Assembly (NCBI RefSeq): GCF_902459465.1
Contig: NC_047068.1
Location: 4,774,001 to 4,838,000 of the forward strand
Direction of reading: 5' to 3'
Origin: Asterias rubens
Lineage: Eukaryota; Echinodermata; Asteroidea; Forcipulatida; Asteriidae
DNA: 64,000 bases
The position numbers and the translations under genes were made by a program. Shown piece after piece: positions 21,601 through 31,500 of the stretch (the stretch's first letter is position 1; each line of letters opens with the position of its first letter). Below the pieces are notes generated by a model, which ran no database searches, was not told the origin of the DNA, and was given only the letters and a program-made list of their open reading frames with translations.

Positions 21601-24600
21601 TTTGTCTTGGTGTAGTGATGAGTGCATTATTGTGGCATTTATAGTTGTTTGTCTTGGTGTAGTGATGAATGCATTATTTTGATTTGTCACAATTGTCCCC
21701 TCATGACGGCACTATCATATCACTGGTCCACAAACCTCTTTCACAAACCGTGTAAGGTGGTTGGTGTAGTGAGAGCATGGAGAGTGGTTGATGGAAAGTT
21801 GCAACAAATCAAAACAAGAACTACTTAAATCAAGACTATTGGAATGGTAAATGCATTGTTTGTCACAAAGTTTTAACTATGAACTATGAACTATGATATT
21901 TAAAAATATCGTACAGCCAGGTACATTGTGAGTGTTTGATGGAAAATTGCAACAAATCAAAACAAGGTCTTGCATCAAGACTAGTGGAACGGTAAATGCA
22001 TTGTTTGTCACATAGTTATAGATCATACAGCCAGGAACATTATTCTAATTTATCCTCTATGCAAAAATGAACCTTTTTTTGAACCATTGCAGTACCCAAT
22101 GCGAAGGATTCAAACTGCCTCTAGTTATCAGGCATTTGCTCTAGCAATGGAAAGGTTGTGGGTTTGATTCCCACTCGAGTAATTTTAGCAATGGAAAGGT
22201 TGTGGGTTTGATTCCCACTCGAGTAATTTTAGCAATGGAAAGGTTGTGGGTTTGATTCCCACTTAAGTAATTTTAGCAATGGAAAGGTTGTGGGTTTGAT
22301 TCCCACTCGAGTTATTTTAGTAATGGAAAGGTTGTGGGTTTGATTCCCACTCGAGTAATTTTAGCAATGGAAAGGTTGTGGGTTTGATTCCCACTCTAGT
22401 AATTTTAGTAATGGAAAGGTTGTGGGTTTGATTCCCACTCAAGTAATTTTAGCAATGGAAAGGTTGTGGGTTTGATTCCCACTCGAGTAATTTTAGTAAT
22501 GGAAAGGTTGTGGGTTTGATTCCCACTCAAGTAATTTTAGCAATGGAAAGTTTGTGGGTTTGATTCCCACTCGAGTAATTTTAGCAATGGAAAGGTTGTG
22601 GGTTTGATTCCCACTCGAGTAATTTTAGCAATGGAAAGGTTGTAGGTTTGATTCCCAATTGAGTAATTTTAGCAATGGAAAGGTTGTGTGTTTGATTCCC
22701 ACTCGAGTAATTTTTTTTCACAGAACTCAGGAAAGTACTTAGTATGCAGTGTTTTATACACATTATTGTGAGGGTTAAAAACAAATAAATACTCTTCACC
22801 CAGATGCAAAAGTTAACACCTATTAAACTAACAATAATTGTGTTTTTGTGTCATACAGTTGGTGTGAATCTTTTCTACATATGCATGGCAATCTACTTGT
22901 ATGGAGACATGGCAATCTATGCAGTGACTGTACCAGCATCTCTTAGAAACATCACATGGTATGCCTCATATTGCTTCACTACAAATTAAATACTAATACA
23001 TCTTGGCAGTAACTTTGTGTCCTTATTTGATAATGAATCCCTTGTGTCTAATTTAATTGAGCTGCTGCTAGCAGTAAATAGTTTGTTACAAACTTTGGTC
23101 TTGATTGTAGTTTCTTTTTACCCTTGCAGTTCATACGTTAAGGAGAATGCATCATTACCTCTAAGTGATGAAGACCCATGCTGGAATGGAAACAGTCTGA
23201 GTAGAATCAATGCATACAGAATATATCTGGTAAGATAATGCAACCTTTAAAAACTATTTTAAAGCCGTGTTCCCATTTGACATTTTCTTCTGTGGCCGTG
23301 ACTGGCGATTGTTTTAATCTGCAGTGCATACCTATCAGCGTTGTATTCCCTGACGATTGCAAAGCATTGTTATTACAGTGTGGACGAGGTAGGTTTAGAG
23401 CGCGGAACTTTTCCCATTGGAGTTTTTTTGTGGCTCAGATAAGTTACTGTGGCTGCGCAGAAGTCTTTCGCGACCTCTTTTGGCCTGTCAGTTTTACATC
23501 ACAGTCGTTGGAAGTTGACAGGGAGGTTAGTTTACCATGCTTCTTCATTGGATTTAATTTTGTAATTTTCCAAAAAAGTTGTACTTTAATAAAACGAGTA
23601 CAATGGGAACACAGCTTAATACATGTGACACCCCTATGACATAAGGCCTACTATTACAAGCATAGATTGTTTGTTTGTATAGCAAGCTTTGCTATTAAAA
23701 CAAGCCCTTTGTCATTAAGTACACTTGGACTTTGTTCACTGGGATTGTTTCCTTTGGTTCCTAGAAAATATTATAAAATTATACATCGTTTCTGTTTTCA
23801 GTCACAAAGTGACAAATGTATCAACAATTTCAAAATATGGCAAATCTTGCACAACTAATTAAGACAGTTACAGGATTGAACACCTATGACAGTTCTGTAT
23901 GATTGAAGAAGTCAGCTTCATTTTGTTGATAATTTAAGAGAAAACAAATGTAGGCTGTCTCCAAAAACAGCAGTTTAAACACAATTTTATTCAAATACAG
24001 GGTTGTGGCTGTTGTGCAGCTTTGTCAGCAAGTGAAAATAGAGAACTTTGTGAAAATGGTGACGACAGTCACATGATCCTTTATTGATTATTATATTACA
24101 GTGATCGGCTTGTGACCATGCAATGTTACAAAACTGTGATGTAATAACTGTACACACATATGATGGGTTCGAATCCTAATCCTACTCTCATCATTTCTCT
24201 CCAAATTGTTGTTTAGAGTGTAAAATGTGTTTCCTTATGTCTTTTTGAAGATTCCGCTTTTAGTCAACCTCATTTTGTGAACAGTTTAAATAAATTATTT
24301 GCTTGCTTTAATGCTGTTTTCAATGCCACAAAGAACCTAGTGTGCAAATCATGACTTTTATATCATAGAAATTGGTATTTTGTGATGAAGAGAAGATGTT
24401 TATTGCTGTCAAATCTAGCAAAGCAGGAGGGTCCAGAGTGTCAGTGACATCTAAAAGTCTGTTCTAAAAAGCTTGCCTCAGTTTACCCTTAACTCAGCCC
24501 TGGCTGTCCTTTTATTTGTTACTAACCACTTCAACTGGTGTTTTCTTTGTTTTAGACTGTATTTTCTGTAGTACTTGGCAGTTATGTTTTCTTCAATGTC

Positions 24601-25930
24601 CAGAAAACAAAATACCTCCAGCTTCTTACAACTTTTCTAAGATGGCTTGGTAAGGACTTTTCTTTGCTTGGAAGTAACTATTATAGGGTTTGAGGCATTG
24701 CATGGTGAGGTATCAATATATATTTGGTTTGCGGTAACACCACGTGTGTATCTACTTGCCAGGTAGAGTTTGTTCTTACAGAACTGTCTTGCTTAATTCT
24801 ACTACCGCGGAGTGGATTGTTCGGGTGTTCGGGAGACTTCTCAGTTCTAAAAAGAACTGTCCTGCTTATTAACTATTACCTGGGCGGATGGTATAGAAAT
24901 AGGCTGGGACTACTACTTTAGCTTAAATGATCGTAATTAACTGTACTACAGCGGAGTCAGTTATTGGGTTGGTCTCAACGTTTCGACTAGCTTGCTCTAG
25001 TCATCGTCAGGAGACGTGAATTAACTATTACTATCAACTATTAAACTCGGATAAATCTCTTTCATGAGAAGGGTTTTTGCTCTTCATAAAAATAATTCAG
25101 ACCTGCATCTGTTTAACTAAATGTAAACTCCTGTCTGGGCATATTATTATTTCTCTGCAGCTTTTTCCATGATGATTGTCCTGGCTCTCATCGTCCTAGG
25201 TGGAGGCAAAGGTCAAGGTCGCCCAGTTGCCATCGGAGCTTTTGAAAGCATTCCTAACTTCTTTGGTGTTTGCGTCTACTCCTTTATGTGTCACCACTCA
25301 CTGCCATCATTGATTACACCCATCAAAAAGAAAACTAAATTATCAGTTCTTCTGTGTGGAGACTATACCATTATACTCTGCTTTTATCTCTTAATTTCAC
25401 TAACAGCAATCTTCACTTTCAAAACTGCCAACATACATGAAATCTACACATTAAACTTCTTTGGGAGTACTCATGTTACTCAAGTTATTCCAGTTCAGTA
25501 CTTCATTGCGCTGTTTCCTGTTTTCACTCTCAGTACCAACTTTCCAATCATAGCAATTACCCTTAGGAATAATGTGAAGATGTTGTTTGCTAGAGAAGGT
25601 CGTCCATACCACTGGACTATTGACCGTATTATATTCCCATTAGTAGCTCTTCTTCCAGGGGTCATTGTAGCTTTCATCACAACAGACGTGACCTTATTGG
25701 TGGGTTACACAGGCTCATATGCTGGCGCAGGTATCCAGTATATTATTCCAGCATTTCTGGTTTATTTTGGACGTAAGAAGACAGCCAAATTATTTGGTCA
25801 AAGCTGGAGTAATAAACACACATCACCTTTCAAGCATAAGTTATGGGTTGTTTTTGTGCTGTTGTGGGCAGTTCTGTGTATCGGCTTTGTTACTACTAAT
25901 CACATTATATCAGCAGTACAGAATTCTTAA
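9671..25930 (+). CDS. TMEM104: TMEM104 homologue (multi-pass membrane protein, amino acid transporter-like), nine coding exons
   Basis: Exons: 9671-9718, 12734-12855, 13014-13098, 17864-17975, 18271-18354, 22859-22958, 23130-23229, 24556-24649 and 25161-25930. All splice sites are GT-AG and phase is kept; the product is 504 residues, close to human TMEM104. It starts MPGGGLTETGELYSPL. Landmarks are FNLIVGTGALTMPLAFARAG (first membrane helix), an acidic loop (SSSDSNEEMNRD), VGVNLFYICMAIYLYGDMAI, FGVCVYSFMCHHSLPSLITP and STNFPIIAITLRNN, then a run of hydrophobic helices to the C-terminus. The fold belongs to the AAAP/SLC38-like amino acid transporter superfamily; the substrate is not established. 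Introns 3 and 5 are swollen by tandem arrays and LINEs. Because the last exon alone encodes half the protein, the frame is very secure. Confidence 0.95.
10992..11075 (-). pseudogene. LINE reverse transcriptase fragment, inverted copy
   Basis: The minus strand reads TTTGCAGACAATCTCATCAT then CCAAGAAC, the codons around the FADxL active-site block. It matches 11850-11945 on the plus strand, including the following GGTTCGTTTCGCTATTGTCT. It is in TMEM104 intron 1. Confidence 0.6.
11670..12055 (+). mobile_element. Interspersed repeat interrupted by a LINE reverse transcriptase fragment
   Basis: The 4130-type repeat (GGCGATTGCCTCCGTTGCC, later GTAGAAATTTACAATTTCC) is split. Between the halves, 11757-11883 encodes FISGVPQGTVLGPLLFL and VRLFADDLIISKN, the adjoining RT motifs of a non-LTR retrotransposon, before a stop at 11882. 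The RT piece is followed by a small palindrome GTCTCAGAGACGAT near 11900. It is not functional. Confidence 0.65.
13230..13694. mobile_element. Non-autonomous DNA element with ~26-bp inverted termini
   Basis: It begins GGTATGTTCAGACAGCGTAC and ends AGTACTGTGTCTGAACGACC. Internal repeats of the AGTTAAACCCGAACCGG type occur in both orientations. There is no transposase. It is inserted within the 51-bp array. Confidence 0.75.
14382..16282 (+). mobile_element. 5'-truncated non-LTR retrotransposon (LINE 1), RT domain with two nonsense codons
   Basis: The flanking TAGGCCT (14375-14381 and 16283-16289) is a 7-base target duplication in the 51-bp array. The reading frame 14382-15894 encodes an RT: GVFIDLSKAFDTLDHS, HYGIRGVPLQWFADYLSNR, GVPQGSILGPLLFLIYINDL, an active site LFSDDTTIF (SDD in place of ADD), and terminal SHYVT. 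It is interrupted in frame by TAA at 14542-14544 and TGA at 15772-15774. The 3' UTR has (GTTT)n at 16029 and ends in an AT-rich TTGAAATTGAAAT tail. No endonuclease is present. It belongs to the same family as the element at 19521. Confidence 0.9.
18369..19250. repeat. Family-D repeats in tandem, TMEM104 intron 5
   Basis: ATTCATAAATACC (18369) and ATTCATAAAAATC (18849) are each followed by GACAGTTTCGCTATTCCTAT. GATAAAGGCCCTTGCC or GATAAAGGCCCTCGCC with its partner GGGCCTTTATCAC forms short hairpins at 18758 and 19142. The first copy starts only 15 bp after exon 5. Confidence 0.6.
19359..21680 (+). repeat. 47-bp tandem array split by a LINE
   Basis: The unit is TAGTTGTTTGTCTTGGTGTA plus GTGATGAATGCATTATTGTG plus GCAGTTA. 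About two copies lie before the LINE (19359-19449) and about five after it (21455-21680). Confidence 0.85.
19448..21454 (+). mobile_element. 5'-truncated LINE 2 with an open 500+ codon RT, joined to a 73-bp local duplicate
   Basis: From 19521 a single open frame runs to TAG at 21084-21086. It encodes RT blocks RNYRHISVLPCFSKILEKLV, GVFIDLSKAFDTIDHSILLS, GVPQGSILGPLLFLLYVNDL and the active site LFADDTTIL, ending SHYVT. There is no stop in the RT, so it is young, but it lacks an initiator and an endonuclease. The 3' end is (ATTG)n at 21432-21453. Bases 19448-19520 are not LINE sequence: they repeat 19107-19179 with one mismatch. The insertion splits the 47-bp array with a possible ATAG overlap. 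The family is of the jockey/CR1 type; the exact clade is not certain. Confidence 0.88.
21765..22035 (+). repeat. ~155-bp direct duplication
   Basis: GATGGAAAGTTGCAACAAAT ... AATGCATTGTTTGTCACA (21790-21870) recurs with changes at 21940-22015. It is in TMEM104 intron 5. Confidence 0.6.
22110..22715 (+). repeat. SINE head followed by thirteen 44-bp tandem units, each carrying a Pol III B-box-like motif
   Basis: A tRNA-like head (GCCTCTAGTTATCAGGC) leads into units GCAATGGAAAGGTTGTGGG plus TTTGATTCCCACTCGAGTAA plus TTTTA starting at 22144 and ending with the unit at 22672; (22672-22144)/44 is exactly 12. Nearly every unit keeps GGTTTGATTCC, one base from the B-box consensus GGTTCGANTCC. There are no spacers, so it is not a CRISPR. 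It is in TMEM104 intron 5. Confidence 0.88.
23262..23617. mobile_element. MITE-like element in TMEM104 intron 7
   Basis: The termini AAGCCGTGTTCCCATT and AATGGGAACACAGCTT are inverted repeats about 355 bp apart. The internal sequence has no convincing coding. Confidence 0.65.
24740..25060. repeat. Repeat with Penelope-like terminal signature
   Basis: On the minus strand 25010-24979 reads CTGACGATGACTAGAGCAAG then CTAGTCGAAACG: a 6-bp hairpin between CTGANGA and GAAAC, the arrangement found in terminal repeats of Penelope-like retroelements, some of which encode hammerhead ribozymes. No Penelope RT or GIY-YIG sequence is nearby. The repeat lies in TMEM104 intron 8, upstream of the last exon. 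Confidence 0.45.
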
Positions 25931-26394
25931 CGTTCCATCAAACTCCAAACTTGTGTAACATCTTAGTTTGTATTTTGTAATTTAAATGTTTATGACTTCC
26001 ATATGAACTCCAATTATTCTGAGTACATGTGCACTAAAATCCTTTCGAATAGCTTGCCCAAATTTGATGAATTTAGTAGCGTGTAAAAAAAGTTAATTTT
26101 TACAGTGTTGGGCATTCCAACCATATCAGGGTTGATGCTTGTTATAATGAATTCTGATAGATTGGCATCTGGTTTGCAGCAAAATAGATGGGTAGCATTT
26201 GTTCTACAAATCATGATTGTTTGGTGCCTCTTTCATTTTCTTATCTGTATTTAATGTCCCTTGAATTTTTGTGGTATTTTACTTGTATACATACACGTAT
26301 TCCCCATTGGCTTTATTTTATGAAATCAAATCAAATCTTGATAGAAAAATTGAATATGTATGAACTATACATCTATACTATAATAGCGCTTAAA
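25931..26394 (+). other. TMEM104 3' untranslated region, proximal part
   Basis: AT-rich sequence after the TAA stop. No further conserved coding is visible. Confidence 0.4.
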
Positions 26395-27500
26395 TCGCAT
26401 GGGCGCCGCCATTGTTGTTTTGGGCGCCGCCATGTTGTTTTCACGTCAAGTGGTGCCCGCACCCTGTTAAAATGATGCGTCCTGGGGTAAATTTCGGGGT
26501 ACCCGTGGGTTGGGGTCATGTGTTGTTTGTGACGTCACAGTCAAAGCGCGAGCGTGTAGTAACTTTGGGATTGAGGGCAGGCGTCCTTTGTGATGTCACA
26601 GTCACAGCGCCAGCGTCCAGTAACTTCGCGCGTACATACAGTGAAGAACAATGCATTGGATCGAGGCACAACGACATGACGAAGGCTGGTGGGGGTTATT
26701 AGAGCACGTTGTGGGACAGTTAGAAGGAAGGGGCATGCAGTGTGGTATGTCTGTTGCAATGGGGCGAAAAAATAAACTGGACAAAGAAGAAAAATACACG
26801 AAAGGGAGAACCACCCGACTGGCGGTACCCGCGCGGAATGGGGAAAGTTATGGGCCGGCAAAAAGTGCAAAGAACAATTCACGGGCGGGAAGGAGGCACG
26901 GGTTAGATTTGGGACAGGGACAGGAGGAAGGGGCACAAAGTGGTACGTCTGTGGAACGGGGGACGGGGGGAACAGCAAACATAAAATGACGGGGAAAATA
27001 AACAGGGCTGGGGTATGGAATCCTAAAAAACAAAAGGGACTATCATGATATGGGACATGGGACAGGAAAATATTAAACTGAATGGGGAGGGGGGGGGGGG
27101 GGAATCAATCCCATAAAACGGGAAAGAACCACAAACGGGACCTGTGTGAAACTGGAAAATATGAGTTATGGGCAAACAGTGACAAGCAAAGAACAATGCC
27201 AATGCATGGGATCGTGGGGACGGGAGGCACGGGTTAGACATGGGACGGGATATGGAAGGGGCACACGGTTGGACAGGGAGTTGGGGGAAAAAATGAATGG
27301 GGCTGGTGAGGGGGAAAAAAGAAAAGGGACTTGAAAACGATACAGGACAGGTAAATAATAAATTGAACGGGAACAAAATCAACAAAACGGGATATAAACG
27401 GGACTGAAAAGAAACCACTATCGGGACCCGCTGGAAACTATGTATGGGATCGACAAATAATGCCGAAACAGGAAAAAACGGACAAGTATACGATTTCACA
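26395..27500 (+). repeat. Purine-rich, degenerate ~320-bp repeat region
   Basis: The plus strand is strongly G/A-rich (GGGACAGG, AAGGGGCAC, AACGGGAC recurring). GCAAAGAACAAT followed by GGAGGCACGGGTTAGA recurs at about 26867 and 27184. A G tract of 13-14 bases lies at about 27088. Proline-rich open frames on the minus strand (26541-26978, 27023-27499) follow from this composition. It starts with two copies of GGGCGCCGCCAT-TGTTGTTTT type at 26400-26440. Confidence 0.6.
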
Positions 27501-28104
27501 AAGCACTAAGATTTGTCTTAACTTTGGATAGGTGGTTTGCCACAGTGATTTGTATTGTGACCCTGCCCAGCCACTAACCCTCCCGTGTACACAACGCTAC
27601 ACTTGCAGCATTTTATACGAAGAGCTTTCTTCGCTAGTGTAATGAAAGGGAGGATGTCAAGGTGAATTTTGTTTGTTTTCAATTTTGTTCTTACTCTTCA
27701 TTTTTATTTGTAGATTCTCTTGTTCTTTTTTACTTTGAGTCCGACTTATAAAATATTCAAAGTAGGTCAAGAACTCAAGACTCTACATGATAATAGAGTA
27801 GGATAAGTGCACTTTATAACGAGGCTGTTTATCACATCGAACCTTTGCTGGTAAAATTATTCTGTGCAAAGCTGAACTAAATTGTAATAATAATATCCAA
27901 CTTGGCTTAGTCAGATGATATTTTTAAAAAGATGGAAGTATTTTGCAGACGTTCACATGAATCAATAGTTATTGAAAAAAAGGTTAAATGAGAAGAGTTT
28001 ATTTATTTTTCTCATTGAAAGTAAATTAAGATTATGTAATAAATAATATATGTGATACCTTTTATGATATAGACACAATTACTGCGACAAAACTGACATG
28101 TTAC

Positions 28105-28110
28105 AATAAA
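28105..28110 (+). terminator. Candidate polyadenylation signal for TMEM104
   Basis: AATAAA lies 2.2 kb after the stop. It is the last plus-strand signal before IQCK sequence begins; earlier AATAAA hexamers at 26769 and 26994 are alternatives. Confidence 0.35.
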
Positions 28111-28149
28111 GAAACTTTTCAATTAATTGTATCGTGTAAAAAGAATTTC

Positions 28150-28155
28150 TTTATT
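28150..28155 (-). terminator. Candidate polyadenylation signal for IQCK
   Basis: TTTATT on the plus strand is AATAAA on the minus strand, about 430 bases past the IQCK stop. It faces the plus-strand signal at 28105, so the 3' ends of the two genes meet or overlap. Confidence 0.4.
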
Positions 28156-28581
28156 TACAAATGTACATTATTTACTTTTTACAATGCAATTACTCTTTAA
28201 ACAGCGCATTAATAAAACTAAACATTTTGGGGTGATTTTTTTTCAAGCTTTTTTTGTCTGGTACTGCCCTATTTGTGGCAGTGATAACAGTCGCTTGCAT
28301 TTTCTAACTCAAGGTAGTTCATGTAGAAACAAAACATAAAGACTTGCATTACAAATGGACAACATTCATGCTTGGATGAACATCATTATGCTTTCCGTCT
28401 TATTTAAATGTCTTTTTACATCTTTCAAGAAAGTCTAAAAGCAAAAGAGGTTTATAAAAACATCCCAACAAATCTGCCCATCCTTTGTACTTGTTTACCA
28501 TTGTTCTTGAGAACGGAACATTTACGAAAGATTAATATATTATGGTTTTACAAATTGGCCTAACACCTCACAACCCTGCAA

Positions 28582-31500
28582 TCACTGCAGTACCCCTGAT
28601 TTTCTCTCTGGTGAAGGGCTCCATGTTCTGAGCCTATAACAGGCTGGGTATCGTGCACTATGACTCTTATGGTCTCTTATCTTTCTTGCACTGCCTCGTT
28701 CTGATCCAGCCTCGTGCTCCTTCCAAAAATCTTGCACTTTGAGTTTGATGTCTGCGTTCTCGTCACGCCATTCCCTCTGCCATTGACGTAGCTCCTGGAT
28801 GTGTTCTTCTTTTCGCACCTTTATCAGATTTATTGAAATAAGATTTTAATTGTTAAATATTTCATATATTGAACAAAGAATTAAACAAACATAAATAAGG
28901 CACAATGCTTGATTAATTCTTAAGTCAACTAGAAACATTTACTATGAACTTGAATAGAAACTAAGCCCCATATAGGGTAACTGTAACATGTCGACAAGGG
29001 TTTTTAACTAACGGAGCCCCCATATAGGGTAACCGTGTAACATGTCGACAAGGGTTTTTAACTAACAGAGCCCCCATATAGGGTAACTGTGTAACATGTC
29101 GACAAGGGTTTTTAACTAACAGAGCCCCCATATAGGGTAACTGTGTAACATGTCGACAAGGGTTTTTAACTAACAGAGCCCCCTTTTAGGGTAACTGTGT
29201 AACATGTCGACAAGGGTTTTTAACTAACAGAGCCCCCATATAGGGTAACTGTGTAACATGTCGACAAGGGTTTTTAACTAATCAGAGCCCCCATATAGGG
29301 TAACTGTGTAACATGTACAAGGGTTTTTAACTAACAGCCCCCATATAGGGTAACTGTGTAACATGTTGACAAGGGTTTTTAACTAACAGAGCCCCCATAT
29401 AGGGTAACTGTGTAACATGTCGACAAGGGTTTTTAACTAACAGAGCCCCCATATAGGGTAACTGTGTAACATGTCGACAAGGGTTTTTAACTAACGGAGC
29501 CCCCATATAGGGTAACTGTGTAACATGTCGACAAGGGTTTTTAACTAACAGAGCCCCCATTTAGGGTAACCGTGTAACATGTCGACAAGGGTTTTTAACT
29601 AACAGAGCCCCCATATAGGGTAACTGTGTAACATGTCGACAAGGGTTTTTAACTAACAGAGCCCCCATATAGGGTAACTGTGTAACATGTCGACAAGGGT
29701 TTTTAACTAACAGAGCCCCCTTTTAGGGTAACTGTGTAACATGTCGACAAGGGTTTTTAACTAACAGAGCCCCCATATAGGGTAACTGTGTAACATGTCG
29801 ACAAGGGTTTTTAACTAATCAGAGCCCCCATATAGGGTAACTGTGTAACATGTACAAGGGTTTTTATTAACAGCCCCCATATAGGATAACTGTGTAACAT
29901 GTTGACAAGGGTTTTTAACTAACAGAGCCCCCATATAGGGTAACTGTGTAACATGTCGACAAGGGTTTTTAACTAACAGAGCCCATATAGGGTAACTGTG
30001 TAACAAGGGTTTTTAACTAACAGAGCCCCCATATAGGGTAACTGTGTAACATGTCAACAAGGGTTTTTAACTAACAGAGCCCCCATTTAGGGTAACTGTG
30101 TAACATGTCGACAAGGGTTTTTAACTAACAGAGCCCCCATATAGGGTAACTGTGTAACATGTCGACAAGGGTTTTTAACTAACGGAGCCCCCATATAGGG
30201 TAACTGTGTAACATGTCGACAAGGGTTTTTAACTAACAGAGCCCCCATTTAGGGTAACTGTGTAACATGTCGACAAGGGTTTTTAACTAACAGAGCCCCC
30301 ATATAGGGTAACTGTGTAACATGTCAACAAGGGTTTTTAACTAACAGAGCCCCCATATAGGGTAACTGTGTAACATGTTGACAAGAATTTTTAACTAACA
30401 GAGCCCCCATATAGGGTAACTGTGTAACATGTCGACAAGGGTTTTTGGTATTCGGCAACTGGCATCGGTAATGTTTTGACCTTTTTCAGGAGACAGACGC
30501 TTCTAACCCTAACTATGCTAAAATTCTAAACTAACTGGCAAGGTGACCATAGATGAAGACATAAATAGCTAAAAAGCGGTATTTAAAAGATAGGTTTTTA
30601 TATTACATTTAAAAGAGATGAGTTTCTGTTCGCTACGTATGTGAAGCGGTAGCGCATTCCAGAGCTTAGGGGCTGCCACAGAAAAAGCCCTATCACCAAA
30701 TGTAGTCAACATTTTACCAGAAGGATAATCCAAGAAAATACCATTATTCCCTGACCTAAGTTTATAAAAAGATACTTTCCGGATGGAAACAAGATCCTGA
30801 ACATACTTTGGAGAAAGACCATGAATAGCTTTAAATGTCAACAACAGGATTTTAAAATGAATCCTGTGCGAAACAGGCAGCTAATGTAATTGACGAAGTA
30901 CAGGTGTGATGTGATCAAATCGATGTGTGTTCGAAACAATTCTGGCAGCTGCGTTTTGAACCCTTTGTAGTTTAGCTATCTGTGACTTTGGCAGACCATA
31001 CAAAAGGCTATTACAATAATCAAGACGACTGGTCACAAATGCATGAATGAGTTTTAAAAGAGAGTCTTGTGTAAGGATCTGACTAATGCGTTTGATGTTG
31101 TGAAGATGAAAAAAGGCAGCAGAGCAAGATTTATTGATGTGGGTGTTCATTGTAAGTTCAGAATCGAACCAAGACCCCCAGTTACGAACACATGTTGTAG
31201 GAAAAACAGTAGCTTCACCTATCATTATATTGGAAATATTAATTTTCTTCAATTGCTGCTTTGATCCGATGATCAAAAATTCACTTTTAGCATCATTAAT
31301 TAAAAGGTGGTCATGTATCATCCATTGCCTGATGTCCCTAATGCAATCTTCGATTAAAGTCACAGCAGCTTGACAAGATTTGTCGTCGTCGGGTCTAAAA
31401 GATAGATACAGCTGAGTGTCATCGGCATAGCAATGGACATCAGGAAAATGATGCTCAAGGATGTCAAACAATTTAGAGGCATAGACAATAAATAAAAATG

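Noticed and set aside
22144-22715. Possible CRISPR-like regular array
   Set aside because: The units are contiguous with no unique spacers, and this is an animal genome.
23238-23639. 133-codon open frame in TMEM104 intron 7
   Set aside because: It lies within a MITE-like element with inverted ends and has no recognised family.
24155-24200. B-box-like GGGTTCGAATCC as a tRNA or SINE
   Set aside because: No A box at the right distance and no tRNA fold could be drawn.
26541-27499. Proline-rich minus-strand open frames of 145 and 158 codons
   Set aside because: They arise from the purine-rich repeat on the plus strand. The low-complexity reading frames show no conserved residues.
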